Shown here piece by piece: positions 1-12,713 of a stretch of DNA of 64,000 nt. The DNA is from Tetrahymena thermophila SB210. Lineage: Eukaryota > Ciliophora > Oligohymenophorea > Hymenostomatida > Tetrahymenidae. The translations under genes and the position numbers were made by a program. The stretch's first letter is position 1. Every line of letters begins with the position of its first letter. The DNA lies in contig NW_002476350.1 of NCBI RefSeq assembly GCF_000189635.1, positions 187,255 through 251,254 of the forward strand, written 5' to 3'. The notes under the pieces were generated by a model. It was given only the letters and a program-made list of their open reading frames with translations. It was not told the DNA's origin and did no database searches.

Positions 1-1122
1 CTTTATGACCAGGAGCATCAAGGAAAGTGATATTTTTATTCTTTGTTTAAATTACTTTGTAACCAATATCAATTGTAATACCTCTTTAGCGCTCTGCTTC
101 AAATTCATCGTTAACCCATGCAAATTTGAAAGATTCTTTTCCTATATTTTTTGATTCTTTTTCATTTTTATGAGCTAATTTCTAGTCAATAACTTTCTTT
201 AAGTGACACAAATGTCCTACTAATGTGCTTTTTCCTGAATCTACATGACCAACTATGACTAAATTCATATTTTTTACATTTTCCTGTTCAATTTTTATTT
301 ATTAATATTGAAATTTTAATATTTTTCATCAAAATATTAATGATAATAAGCTTTTTATCAAAGCATCAAAAAAAGAATGCCAATATGCTGCCTTTTTTAA
401 AACAGAAGATAGCAACTTTAAATTCCAAGATTAAAGCAGATTCGCATACAAAATAATTTATTTTAATTACTTCTTTTTTATCTGCTTCGATGTCATATTC
501 AACGCTAGGATATGCTTAGTTAAATTTCACTACATCTCTTTCTATTTTTATATATTCTCCTGCTTTACTCTTATCAGAAGGAGCTGTAGTTGCTCCGCTC
601 GTAGAAGCTGCTGTTACAGAAGAACTTGCTTACTTTGTAAGTTAAGCAGCTTGATCGTTATTAGATTTACCTTATTAGTTTTAATTCTACTGTTTTTTAA
701 CTAGCACATTTCCTCCTGTTGGTTATTTTTTCTCTTCTGTAACTTTATTCTACTTCTATTCTCTTTTTTTCTTGAGATCATCTAATGCATCGTAAACATC
801 ATCTTCCACCCAATTATGCTTATCTAAAATTCTAACAACTTCCTTCTTTGTGAACTAATTCTTATAATGGAAAATGATATCTTCAATGATTTCCTCATCC
901 TCTTTTGATAAATATTACAAAAAATTAATTTTGAATCTTAATCAAATATCATAAATTATTGAGGAGTTAATAGAATAATTCTAATTTTTATTTCTCCTTT
1001 TTTGCAGCCTAAAACTAATCTAAAATTCATATACCTGAATTGAATTATTCGTCATCTTCTGAATGGTAATGGTCATCTATACCTTCAGCCGCTATTTGTT
1101 TCATCTTAGTATTTCTAGACAT
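1..1122 (-). CDS. HBS1-like translational GTPase, N-terminal half (partial at window edge)
   Basis: Ribosome-rescue GTPase of the HBS1/eRF3/EF-1alpha family, which in other eukaryotes works with Dom34/Pelota on stalled ribosomes. Three exons are visible. Exon 1 starts at 1122 (MSRNTKMKQ). Exon 2 spans roughly 936-450 and encodes an acidic segment containing EEIIEDIIFHYK, then a Gln/Ser/Lys-rich linker. Exon 3 runs from 283 to the edge. Exon 3 holds the G1 loop VGHVDSGKST, the switch region (AWVNDEFEAERQRGIT) and G3 DAPGHK. AWV.DE.EAER.RGIT is closer to HBS1 than to eRF3, which has different residues there. The 3' two thirds lie outside the window. The exon 1/2 junction is uncertain because the phases of the best donor and acceptor do not agree; the intron 450-283 junctions are clean. 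Numerous in-frame TAA/TAG codons are read as Gln. Confidence 0.85.
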
Positions 1123-2340
1123 TTTGAATAAATTTTGCTATCAATTTAGTAAGAAAAATAAATCTGATCCTTTATTTAATAAAAATTTGATATCTTTTTA
1201 ATATTTTTGCATAAAAATAAGATGAAATAATTAACTAATAAATCAATCAGAAAAGACTATTTATATTCATCATTTGTTAAAAAATAATATAATAAATTCT
1301 TCTTTTATTTACATAAAGAAACTGGCTACCTACCTTCGATCAAAACCAATATAAAATAGACACTTAAGTAGAAAAAATATATCAAAACTTTGTGTATAAT
1401 ATGTGCCATTAAATATTTTTAAACATCATATCTTAATTAATTATTGATAAAATAAAATATCAAGAAAAACTTTAAATGAATATTTGCAATTTGTATTATT
1501 AAAAGATGAATTTTTTATTAAATCTAATATTATCTGTTATTTTAAATGAATTAAAGTAATTAAGTAATAAAAATAATTCTGTTTTTTTTAAGTAAAAAAA
1601 TTTTTTCTTATTCATATAAATTTTATAGATTGGTTAGTGATGGATATCTCAAAAAAAAAAAAAGAAAAATTATTTTTCAAAATTAAATGATTTTTTTCAT
1701 AACAAAAAACATCAAATAATTATTTTGAAAGTCTTTTCACATAAAGAGTAGAGTACATTCTTAAATAGAAAAAAACCAAAAATATTAAAAAATGAAATAT
1801 TTGAATACAAAAAATAAAAAATAGCATATTTATCTAAAATTTATTTTTTTTGTTGTTTAAATTTAAAGATATTTTATTAAAGATAATGAATTTAGATTAT
1901 GAATTTAATTAAATTTTGTTACAGCCTTTTTTCTGAAAATTATGATAAAAAGAAAATAAATTTAAATTTAAATTTTCGAAACTTATTATTTAATTTAATT
2001 TGACTGAATATTTTTGTTTAATAAATATCTAAATTAAAAATTAATTTGAATTTCTCTGCTAATTATTTATTTTTTTTAATTTTGCTTTTCTTTTCTTTTG
2101 TTTTATTTTATTTTTTATTTTATATGTTCTTTTTTAATCTAATATCTCATCTGTTTAATCTTGTTTTTCTGTTTTTATTTTAATTGGTTATTTTTTATTA
2201 ATTTGTTTATTTTTATTTATCTGCTTATTTATTTATTTATTTATTTATTTAATTCTTTTATTTTATTTTATTTTTATTTATTTTTATTTATTTATTTTCT
2301 TTTTATTTATTTTAATCTTTCTTGATAGTCCACCACTTTA
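1123..2340. other. AT-rich intergenic region with low-complexity TTTA tracts
   Basis: No coding signal recognised. Composition is almost entirely A/T, with homopolymer runs and a long pyrimidine-rich TTTA/TTTTA stretch at about 2205-2310. It separates the HBS1-like gene from the next open frame. Confidence 0.6.
2205..2310. repeat. (TTTA)n / (TTTTA)n low-complexity tract
   Basis: Simple sequence made of repeated TTTA and TTTTA units with few interruptions. No coding role is seen. Similar short ATTT arrays occur elsewhere, for example near 62,864-62,897. Confidence 0.8.
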
Positions 2341-2370
2341 AAATATCTTTTTCTTCTGTGTGTCTCCATG

Positions 2371-2682
2371 TCATGTCTCAGTTCCTAGTAAAAAATACTT
2401 TTTATATATTGATGCGAAAGTAATAGACATCATCTGGGCTGTCTTGCAAATTATGGATAATTTGTTTTGTTTTAGACGGTGAATGTAGACATTTTGAAAA
2501 AACAACCGCTAATTAATTATATTAATTAATTGCGATAATTTGCTTTAATCTTCATGAAAATGAATATTTATGCCTGAGTAGTTTTGGGCCGGATTTAAAA
2601 ACTTAGGGAGATCTAACCCTTTATTTATTGTATTAAAAACTTTGGTAACCTCTTTCATCCCCACAACGAAGAGGTTAGACAT
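2371..2682 (-). CDS. Small putative protein, about 103 aa, in a GC-enriched island (may instead be a non-coding RNA locus)
   Basis: An uninterrupted frame under the ciliate code starts with MSNLFVVGMKEV and ends at a TGA (reverse complement of 2371-2373). The stretch 2340-2745 is clearly richer in G/C than its flanks, which is unusual for intergenic DNA here. No domain is recognised. Against coding: only TGA stops translation, so a frame of about 100 codons is not rare by chance. The same DNA also shows RNA-like structure: an AACCTCTT/AAGAGGTT inverted repeat near 2647-2677 and the palindrome CAAATTATGGATAATTTG near 2447-2464. A T-rich run follows at about 2747-2766 on the plus strand. I cannot choose between a small protein gene and a plus-strand structured RNA of about 300 nt. 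Confidence 0.35.
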
Positions 2683-3651
2683 AAATATACATTTTCGTAT
2701 GAATTGTTAAAAATATTCACCTTGCCACCGATTCTTATTTCCTTTCTTTTTTGATTTTTTTTTTTAATTAAATTATTATAAGCTTTTTTCTGAACAGAGA
2801 GTACTTTTTTTCCTCTTGAAATAAATTAAATTTAAAAATAGTTAAGAGGTAAAAAGAAAGTAATTCAAAATTTCAAAAATTCTTCTTAAATTATAAAAAA
2901 AAGAAATTTAATGAATGAAATTCTATTATAAATTAAAAAAAACATTTTTTTATATTACAATATAATAAATTACTTTTATTGTTAGAAGAAGAAGAAGAAA
3001 AAAAAAAGTATTTTTTTATTTGAATTTTTGAGAAAATAAAAGTTAAAAAAATGTAAAATCGAGTATAAGTTGATTAAAAGAGGTAAAATTTGCATCGTTT
3101 TTTAATTAAAAATAAAAGTCATTAATATCGTTTACAATCAAAGAAAGCATTTACTTTATATAATTCTCAATTACACTTCTTAAAGGTAACGAAATTAGTT
3201 GATAATATTACATATTTACTAATATATAATTAAAAATTATTACCTTAAAAACAAATTATATATCACAAGTATAAATATGAGGTGTTTCTTAATAATTTAA
3301 TATAAATCTTAATCTCGTTTACATTTTATAAATGTTGCAATGTAAATATAAGAAATATAATAATAATAGTTTTTACTATTTCTTTTATTGAAGAAACTAT
3401 CTCCAAAAATGAATATTTTATATTTGTCTAGTCCTATTAAAAACAAGAAAAAAAAAATTATAAAATAGCTTTATAAAATTTATTTATTCTGAATAGTCAT
3501 AATAAAGTAAGTAAGATACTTACTCTATTTATAACAATCTAATATATTTTAAAAAATCCTATTTGTTAGTTTTTAAATCAACCATTAATCTTATTAATGA
3601 ATTAAATATACTGTAAAATAGATAAGCTAGATTAGGATACCTTTTTAAAAA

Positions 3652-4245
3652 TCATCGAATTTTTCTAAAAATAGTATATTCAATTATTTTTTTGATGTTG
3701 CTCTAAATTATAAAGGCCTAGCTTAAGATAGAGCAATTTACTAAAGGTATTGCTTTAAATCTTTTAAAGAGGTTCCATAAATTAAGATAATGAAACTTAA
3801 TATCTTTAAGTTATAATAATTTCACTTTAAAAATAGGGCAAATAAATAGGTAAAATATTTTAAAATCCAATTTTAAAGGTTTTTATGATTTCCATTTGAA
3901 TTTATTATTTTATTAAAATCTTGATTAATCTTTTTTTCTAATTAAAGGTAAAATTTAATTTGATAAAAATGTATTAAGTTATTATAAATTCTTATTCATA
4001 AAAAAAATTATCTGCTGTTTAGTTAGTATCTATCCTTTTACTCCAAACTAAACCTTTATTATTTCAATAGTTAAAATATAAAGCAAGCACTTAGTTAATG
4101 TTTCAATTTTAGAATCTTCCTCCCTTTAAATATTTATGATTTTTAATTTTATTAAATTGTTTTCAGCTTCATGAATATAGTCTAACAAAAAGTTCTGTAC
4201 TAAGCTCTTAAAGATTGTTATAAAGTTAAAAGAACTATCTGGCAT
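3652..4245 (-). CDS. Putative protein, about 197 aa, or remnant of a larger gene
   Basis: A minus-strand frame is open for about 720 nt (roughly 4384 down to 3652) under the ciliate code. The first in-frame Met (MPDSSFNFITIF) is at 4245 and the TGA is at 3652-3654. It is Leu/Ile/Lys/Gln-rich (for example NFLLDYIHEAENNL and LIKLKIINIQREED) with no recognised domain. A possible GTA donor inside it (GTAAAAGG, about 4042) means the true gene may be spliced. It may equally be a decayed copy of a ciliate gene family member. The length exceeds typical chance frames in this DNA, but composition is close to background. Confidence 0.35.
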
Positions 4246-4399
4246 ATCTGGTTGTTATTTTGAGTAATATAAAGATTTGATACAGATGTGTCTTTAAAAT
4301 TTTTTAGTGACCCACTGACTATTTAAGTCTTTTTTAATTTATTGTCTGTGAGAGCTGTGAATATATTAATAATTTCATTTTTCGAGCAAAGCACAATTT

Positions 4400-5315
4400 A
4401 ACTTGGAAAATCTTTTTGTTAGATTTATTTTACAAAAATATTTTCTCTATCTGAAGTATAAAAAAAAAATTCAGAACACTAATGTTTCTCCAGCTTTTAC
4501 CATTTTATTTATTTTTAAATAATTTATAGTAATTCAGACATCATTAGGATTTACTGTTGTCAAGGTTATTAATTTTATAAAATTTAGATTAAAAAATACG
4601 ACTGCAATTAACATATTATTAATAAAACAAAATTCTGATCAAACCTTAATATTTCTTTTGATAACGGGTAAGTAAAATATAAGTAACACCATAAATTATT
4701 TTAGTAACTTTTAATAAAACTTTCTAAATATTTAATTTACTTGCATCATAGTGCTTTTGTATTATTTAAAAAAAAAAATATTCTAAATGTTTATTATAGA
4801 GTGGCTTTTTAAGAAATAATATTTAGAATAATATGAATCCATCCATCATAAGATTACAGAAATAATTAATTGTTTATAAAGTATATTTATTTATTTGTTT
4901 ATAAATTAATTAATTATAATAATTAAAATAGTTGATTTTTGTTTTTTGATTACTTATAATTGATAATATTCATATGTTGGTAGTAGGATTTTAATCATAA
5001 ATTAATTCATTTTATATAAAATTCTGAGTGGCTGGCATATTAATTGTGAGTAAATTAAATTAAATTGAAATTTATATTTTTCTCTAAGTTTGAAATTTCT
5101 GTCAATTACTCCATTGAAATATTGAAATAGAATCTAAACAAATAACACAAACAGTTGATTTTTTTAAAAATTAATAATTCTTTAATAAAATTTTAATGGC
5201 CTCAGTAATTTGCAATTCAAAAATTTCCAAATAAATACAAATACAAAAACCAAATTGATTGTGAAAAATCATATAAATAATTTAATAAACAAAAATTAAA
5301 TAAAAAATATTTAAA
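4400..5315. other. AT-rich intergenic region
   Basis: Nothing recognisable. It holds runs of A/T and short TTAATTAA-like palindromes upstream of the P5B ATPase start, and probably the promoter of that gene, but no defined element was identified. Confidence 0.5.
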
Positions 5316-8300
5316 ATGATTAGACATCCTACTATTCTAAAATCTTAGGTCGAAGGTGATCTAACTATTAAATAAGTTGAATTTCTCAGACTAAAAAGGC
5401 TTACTTTTTATTTAGTTACTATTTTTTCATTTGGTATATCCTCGATTGTGTGCTATTTCAATATCAATTTGAAAAAATATTTCTTCTATTCAACGCAAAA
5501 TTGTATTGAAACTTCAACTCACGTACTAGTTCAAACAACAAACGACAAGTTTTAAATTGAGAAATTAAATAGCTAAATAAAGGACAGAACATTATAAACA
5601 TATTTTTTAAATAGAAAAATAAAATACTTTTATGATCAAAGTGAGCATTCATTCTAAGCTCTTTAGTTAGAAATCGAGGGTAAAAAGATATCTGAAATCG
5701 CCAAGAGCTCGCCATAAGACCCTCAAGAAATCGAATAAAAGTAATTAATTAATTAATTTACTATTTTTTATGATTATTTCATTCAAAGAAGAATTGTAGG
5801 AAAAATAAGTTTTAAATAATGGAAAAGATATTTTTTTTGGCAAATATAAAATGAAGAATGAATTTAATTTTTTTTAACATTAGGATATAGCTTTTTGGAA
5901 AAAGCTTTATAGAAATTAAAGTTCCTTCATACTTTGAATATATGGGTTCATAGATGTTTCAACCTATGAATTTTATTTTCTATTTTGGATAGCTTGTTTT
6001 ACTGCTTTAGCTTTTTTACTCCTTCTTTGCCATAGCTTTAAGTGCATAAATTATCATTATGTCTATTATTTATATTTTTGTTAGAAAGACTAAATAGTAA
6101 CTTAAAGAAGCTTGTATGCATGATTTATAAGTTTAAGTTCAAAGGTCAAATGGTATTCAAACTGTTTCTTCAACCGAGTTGGTACCAGGAGATATAATTA
6201 TCATAAACCAAAACATAACTCTTCCTTTTGATTGCATTCTTTTAGAGGGATAGATGTAAGTTAACGAAGCAAATATAACAGGTAAATTAAAAAAATTAAA
6301 ACAAAGTTTTACAAATTAATTAACATTCTTCTTGTTCTTTTTCTTCAAAATTTAGAAAATTTTAATTTTGGTTTTATTTATGTTAAAGATATCTTTTAAT
6401 TTAATATTAAATAAAATAGGTGAAAGTATTCCTGTGATAAAGAGCCCACTACCTTCAAATTCTGACTTAACATTCAAGTAAATTTTATTCCATATAATTA
6501 ATTACACTTAATTAATATCACTTTTTATAGGTATGAAAATTAAAAATCTTAGGTATTACTTGAAGGAACTTCAATTATAAAATTAGAAATGGATTCAGCT
6601 AAAGCTCTAGTAGTTAGAACAAGCCTAAGTAGTTTTAAAGGATAAATTATTAGAGCCTTGCTTTATCCTAAGCCTTTTGATAAGCGCTTTGTTTTACAAG
6701 GCGCTAAGTTTAGCTTACTGATGGTACTATTCTGTTCTATTGCTTTCTTCTGTGTCCTTTACTAATACTACAATATTAATCTTTCTAATTGGTAAATAAC
6801 GCTTAGATATCGTAATTAAATTTTGTTTGCATTTTTTTGGATTTTTATATTTATTTATTTAATTGAAATCTAATATATAATAAATAGTTGACATGATTCA
6901 GTTTTGCGTACCACCAGCAGTTCCTATTATCATTAATGCTATGATATTTTTTGGTTTAATGAGGTTAAAAACTAAAAATATATTGGGATCAGATCCTATG
7001 AAGTAAATATAGGCAGGACGTATCTAGGTAAATAAATAAATACCTTGTTATCAATAGTTAAAAGTTTTATTTTTTTAAAATTATTAAGACAATTTGCTTT
7101 GACAAAACAGGAACGCTTACTGAAAATTTTGTGGAAATAATCGGGTATTCTCTTCCTTAGCATGAAAATTTAACAATCGTGGGTAAAGATGAGAATTCTC
7201 ATTCAAACGAAATTATTGATAAAATACTTGGGATTTGCCACTAAGCTTCTGCTTCGGATGACCAAGAAACAATTGTAGGAGATCCGATTGATATTTAAAT
7301 GGTTTAGTTCAGTGGATGGACCATAGGTCATGACTAAGAAAAAAAGCTACCTTTTGCATCAAAAAAGGATAATAAACTCTACTCTCTATTAGTTAATGAA
7401 TTTCATTCGGAATTTCAGTCTATGAGTGTGGTGAGTTAAGATACATAGAAAAATAAATATTATCTTTTTATTAAAGGCTCTCCTGAAGTCATTATATCTA
7501 GATGCCACTCTTAAGAATAAAAGGAAGCCTATCTTCAGAAACTACATTAATTTGCTGTTAAAGGTTATAGAGTTTTAGGTTTAGGATATAAGGAACTTTC
7601 TTTCGATAATTTGGAGAATTTTATCAAAATGCAGCGCTCAGACTAGGAAAAAGATATTTGCTTTTCAGGATTTTTGATATTCAAGAATAATCTTAAAAAG
7701 GACACAAAGTAGGTTATTGAAGAGCTTAAATAAGCTGAATTAAAAATCAAGATAATATCTGGAGATAATCCTATTACTACGATAAAGATAGCAGAAGAGT
7801 GTTCAATTTTAAAAGACACAAATAGCATAATTTTATTAGATCATGCTAAATAATAATCTGAATTTTTAAATATTTATGAAATAAATGAAGAAGGTCATAA
7901 AACCGAGATTACATTTCAAGGAAACTAAGAATAAATAGTAATTAATTAATTGAATAAATCATATTCTTTTAAAATTTAATCATTATTATTATTTTTTAAA
8001 CAAAGCTACAACAATAAATTAGTTTTTGTGTGGATTCTATTAAGCAAAATAAAAGTTTTTGTATGACAGGTAGTGCATAAAGCTTTTTCTAAGATCGTCT
8101 TTAAATTCCTAAAGAGCATGCATAAGGTGCAATTCAGCAATAATCAAATTAAAAGCTAGAATCTTTTTACAAATTATTGATTCTGCATTCTTAAATATTT
8201 GCAAGAACATCTCCTGAATAGAAGGCTTTGGTTGTAAAATAAGTTAAAGAATTGGGATAAAATGTTTGTATGGTTGGAGATGGTGCAAATGACTGCTCTG

Positions 8301-9223
8301 CAATAAGAGAAGCTGATATAGGTATTTCTTTTTCTGATGCAGATGGACAGTTTTCTGCCCCATACATTTCTAAATATCCTTCAATAGGTAATTTAAATTA
8401 TTTTATTTAAAAAGTAATTGTTAAATCTTTTTTTAAAAATATTTAATAAGAATGTGTTAAATAAATACTTTTGGAAGGTAGGGCTGTTCTCTAAACTAGC
8501 AGAGAAATATTTAAAGGATACATTTAAATTGGTATATTAAGATTTATGTGTTTTTTGGCTTTAAGTTACTTTTATAGTGGTCTTGGAGATTTTTAGATGA
8601 CTTGGTAAGGCTATATCTTTGGATACACCATGAATTATATTTTATATGGCTTGAGTAAGCCTGTCAAAAACCTCTAGAAAATAACTATTGATGATGACTT
8701 TTTTGGAATCCACACCCTTATTTCCATGGTTTTTTCATTATTGGTGTTTAGTTGCCAGTTTGTTGTTATTTTAAATATACTTTAAGATAGTCCTAATTAC
8801 ATACCTACTACATAACTTTAAAGTAATGGGCATTTAGCTATAATAGGGCAGGAAAATACTCTCATGTTCATAGCTGTCTTAGTGAATTATCTTTACATTT
8901 ATTTATCTAATTATAGAAGCTCACCTATCAAGCAACCTATTTTTAAAAATTACTTATTTTTCATCTCAGTCTTACTGTAAGCTTTATACGCTAACATCAT
9001 AATATTTACAGATAAAATTAACGTATCATCTATGAACTTAAAGCCTATATATGATAATGATGCAGAAATCAAGATTTTCTTTAGTCTCCATGGATTTGGA
9101 ATGATAATTTACTTATTCGATTTCATATTCACTAAAAATCTATTCTCTAAAGCCTATCAAAAGAAGTATCAAAACAAATAATAACAAATAACATTTAATT
9201 TGTATTAAAAATTATAAATCTGA
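5316..9223 (+). CDS. P5B-type ATPase (ATP13A-like cation/polyamine transporter), 1101 aa
   Basis: P-type ATPase of the P5 subfamily; P5B members such as ATP13A2 sit in endolysosomal membranes and export polyamines. Start MIRHPTILKSQ at 5316. Seven introns (5741-5883, 6282-6419, 6478-6530, 6812-6887, 7028-7088, 7938-8005, 8388-8450) leave 3306 nt, exactly 1102 codons ending in TGA. Features in order: an N-terminal hydrophobic segment; actuator loop with LVPGDI and VNEANITGES; the TM4 motif PPAVP; phosphorylation site DKTGTLT (Asp439); GDPID and KGSPE in the nucleotide-binding region; SGDNPITT; and hinge VGDGANDC. Six hydrophobic segments follow. PPAVP lies close to the P5B signature PPALP and unlike the P5A signature PPELP. 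All catalytic residues are present, so the enzyme looks functional. The transported ion or polyamine is inferred from the family, not shown. Confidence 0.93.
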
Positions 9224-9702
9224 TAATAAAATGGAATATTTTCGTATTTTTTTGATAAATGTTGAGCTAAAAAGTAAATTTAATGTATTATTTAAAATTA
9301 ATTATTGGAAAAATAGCTTATTTATTTTAATAAAGATTTTAATTAAAAAATAAAAAATTAACTAATTTTTTAAAAATTTATTTTTGACTTTCAATTAAAA
9401 GCAAATTAAAATTTATTAAAAAAATATTTTTAATTATTATTTTGATTGAAAAAAGTAGCAATTACTTTTGTTGACATTTTTTGTTTTTATTTTTCTTGTA
9501 TTTTAAAATAAAATTCTATGATATTTAGACTTCAATGGGTATTGATATATTGATAATAAATACTCATTACTCATAACTAATAGCTTTTCAATTTAATAAT
9601 TAATATTATAGCAGTATTAATTTAATTTAATGTGATTATATTCAATTTATTGAAAGTGTATTAACTAATTATTACTAAAAAACCACTTTACTTGTTTAGC
9701 AT
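9224..9702. other. AT-rich intergenic region
   Basis: A short gap between the P5B ATPase stop and the next start. Nothing recognised beyond A/T runs. Confidence 0.5.
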
Positions 9703-11952
9703 ATGTAGGATTATTATGAATAAAATGATGAAACAACATAGTTTTTTGAATAAGAGAAACAAAAAAGCAACTAGAATTCTCCTAAGATAATTTATCGGTA
9801 TTAAATTCACTTCAAAATATGTCAATTAAATATTTTTTTATCATTTAGGCGCAGATTCAGCTCTAATAATGCATAATTATGTGATTTTATAGAAATATGT
9901 AATAATGAAGATGGAAAAATATTTAATGATATGAATTTGAAAGAGGGATATATTAAAATTAAAAATGCTCAGGTGAACAATAGAATTTATGCTAAATCTG
10001 TAACAAAAAGGAGAACTCCAATCAGTTTTAAAGTGCGAGGTAGCTCTTGCCAAAAATAGAGGGAAGAGGATTAGCAAAATTTACAATTAAATCAGAATTA
10101 TGCTTATATGAAGTAAGATAAAGATAATTATTTGTAAGCTGAGATAAACAATTAGAATGGCTAGAAACAAGAACTCTGCAATATACAAACTAATGGGGCT
10201 TCTAAAAAGCTAGCAGTTTCTCCGATTCAGTTTGATTAAGAGGAATAGAAAGATTATAAAACGAATTTTTCAAACAGATTCAAAGCACACTCACCCAATA
10301 AAGCTATTGCAAATTCTTTTGTTTTTAAAAGTATTTATTCCTTACATTCCAAATAAAATATTAACTAACTAACTAACTACTCATATTCTTAATATAACTA
10401 AAATATTTAAATTATTATCTTAGTTCAGCATGATTAAGTTAAGAATTAAGCTCGTGCTAATTTGGAAACGTCTTTCAAGTCAAACACTGAAACTTTAAGA
10501 TAGAATCGTGTCAAAAATAAAGTCATCGACTCATCATTTTTAACTGGGAAAAGAGAAGGAAATTTAGGATATAACTCAACTGCAACTACTACAAGTTTCG
10601 CTAATGGACGCATAAAGAATTCAGCCACTCCAATTATAGATGTGAACGATGTTAATGCTATAGATCAAAAAGCGATACAAAGTATTAATCCTAAGACTCT
10701 TCCTTTTTTAAGTAGCGATAGAGGTATAAATTAGAATAATCATTTTCATTTCGGTGAATTTAAAATCAGCACTTCTAAGGCAACTGAGCTATTTTAAAAC
10801 AATATTCTGCCAAAAACCCAAAAATAGTCTGGAAATAACAGTAATAACAACTAGATATCCTAGAGCGTAACGGCTACTATAACTTACAATAGTAAAGATA
10901 ATAACTAAGGAAACACCAATAAACTAAGCAATCTCAACAGAACAAAAAATAATACAATATGCACAAATCAAAATATTATCTACAAACACAATAGATATTC
11001 CTCAAATACTCCGTCTAAAAGAGTAAAAGGAGTATTAATCAATTCCGTTCTAAGTGAAAATTAATCAAACAAGGAGACTTTACAAGCAAGTAATAGGAAT
11101 AGCCAGATTCGTAAACGATAGCAAATAATATAAAAATAAAATAATATTCTTGCAAATAGTATTTAGCATATTTATTCTAATTTAGAAGAAAATGCTGGTT
11201 AATTATCAAAGAATCGGAGAATAAACAATACAACTAATTTTGATTCAACTAATTTTTAAACAAATGAAAATTCAGAAAAAGCAAAGTAAAATCAAGCAAG
11301 TAACCCCATTCAGTAAGCAATTAACAAATAATAATTTAACAAGATTTTTGTGAATTTTTCAAAGCTGAGGAGAGAAGGATAGGATCTAGGCAAGGGATTT
11401 CTAGGATCCATTTTAACAAATGCTCCAAAACACCCAATATATAATCAAATTAGCCAGAGGCAAAAGAATAGTTTGAATGTAGAAAGTAGAATTATTAAAA
11501 AAGAAAAAGATCCTAACTAGAATTAACATTGCAACGAAGATGATTTGTAATATCCTAAAAATAGCAATAAAGCATTAGAGATGGTTGAATCTCTGGTATA
11601 AAAAATAAATTCTTAATTAAATGATCTCTAAGTTAATTTAAGTATCATGAAATCCTCAAATAAAATTTTGCTTGATGCAATTGAATAAAAGGAGAGCACT
11701 GAGATATTTCATCAAATTGAAAAATATACTGATACTACTACTGCTACTTCTTCTTCTTCCTCTAAATAAATATCAAAAATACAAATTAATAAATTAATTC
11801 CCCTAATGAAACAATGCTTCGATTCTACATATGATTTAAGTGACCCTTCAACAATTGCATTCTTGCAAACGGATAACGAAGATTCTGAGCAAGAAGACAA
11901 AAACAGCTCACGTGAAACAAAAAATGAAATAAAATAAAATTATAATAAATGA
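9703..11952 (+). CDS. Gln/Asn/Ser-rich hypothetical protein, 701 aa
   Basis: Not recognised. The start is ATG at 9703 (MQDYYEQNDETTQFFEQ). Two introns (9798-9848, 10331-10423) leave 2106 nt, exactly 702 codons ending in TGA at 11950-11952. The protein is soluble, very polar and rich in Asn, Gln, Ser and Lys, without signal peptide or membrane segment. A short heptad-like region near the C-terminus (residues about 580-640, ALEMVESLVQKINSQL...) could form a coiled coil. A serine run and an acidic tail (NEDSEQEDKNS) follow. It lies between the P5B ATPase and the HADH gene on the same strand, with several hundred bases between them, so no operon-like link is implied. Probably a ciliate-specific, largely disordered protein. 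Confidence 0.8.
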
Positions 11953-12713
11953 GGAGAAACAATTAATAATGTAGAATATTTTGCTCACTTTGTAAAAGTC
12001 TCTACCAATAAAATCCTGAAGAAGTATATTAGATTTATTCTAGAGATGCGAATAAAATAAAATTAAATAGTACTCTTATGTAGCAGATTAATATCAAAAA
12101 AATTGCATCATCAAAATTGAAGCTAGAAATAGTTAGTAAATATTTAAGAGTAGCAAAATATTTCTGACGATGTTAAATTAATAATATAAATTGTACATAA
12201 AAAATACATGCATTATTTGAATTTGAAACTATATAACTAAATAACTCATTCCTATTATTAATAATGATAACAAGATTCTGAATATATTATAAAATTATAT
12301 TATTTTTACTAAATTAATCTTTGTACTTAGTTTTATAAATTTATTGTAAATGAAAACAGCTATGTTGGCTCATTTAATTTTGAATCCTTCAGCTATATTT
12401 TGGAACTTTCCTTATTTCTTTCTTTTTTTATTTCTTAACTTTTTACATTAATTTTCTTTTAATTCAATTTTTCAAGTAAGTATAGATATGCAATTACTTG
12501 AAATTCTATTCAATTTGTTTAGAATTCTTAGTTTTAATAAACAGTCCATCAGGAAACAAATAAAAACCAATAACACGCACTTTTGGACTCTTTAAGAAAA
12601 TATCTTTTTAAATATCTCTCACCTTATATCCGATATAAATAATAAATTAAATAAAAACATTAAAAATCTTCAAAATCATAAAAAGTACATATTTATTTTA
12701 TAACGTTAAAAAA
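11953..12713. other. Intergenic region upstream of HADH gene
   Basis: No gene recognised. It probably carries the 3' UTR of the Gln/Asn-rich gene and the promoter of the HADH gene. Only A/T tracts are visible. Confidence 0.5.

Noticed and set aside
2220-2300. A telomere or subtelomeric repeat
   Set aside because: The tract is TTTA-based; no CCCCAA/TTGGGG units were seen in the window.
5464-5715. 83-codon open frame on the minus strand
   Set aside because: It is antisense to the first exon of the P5B ATPase, whose N-terminus continues in frame through this region and splices cleanly at 5740/5884.
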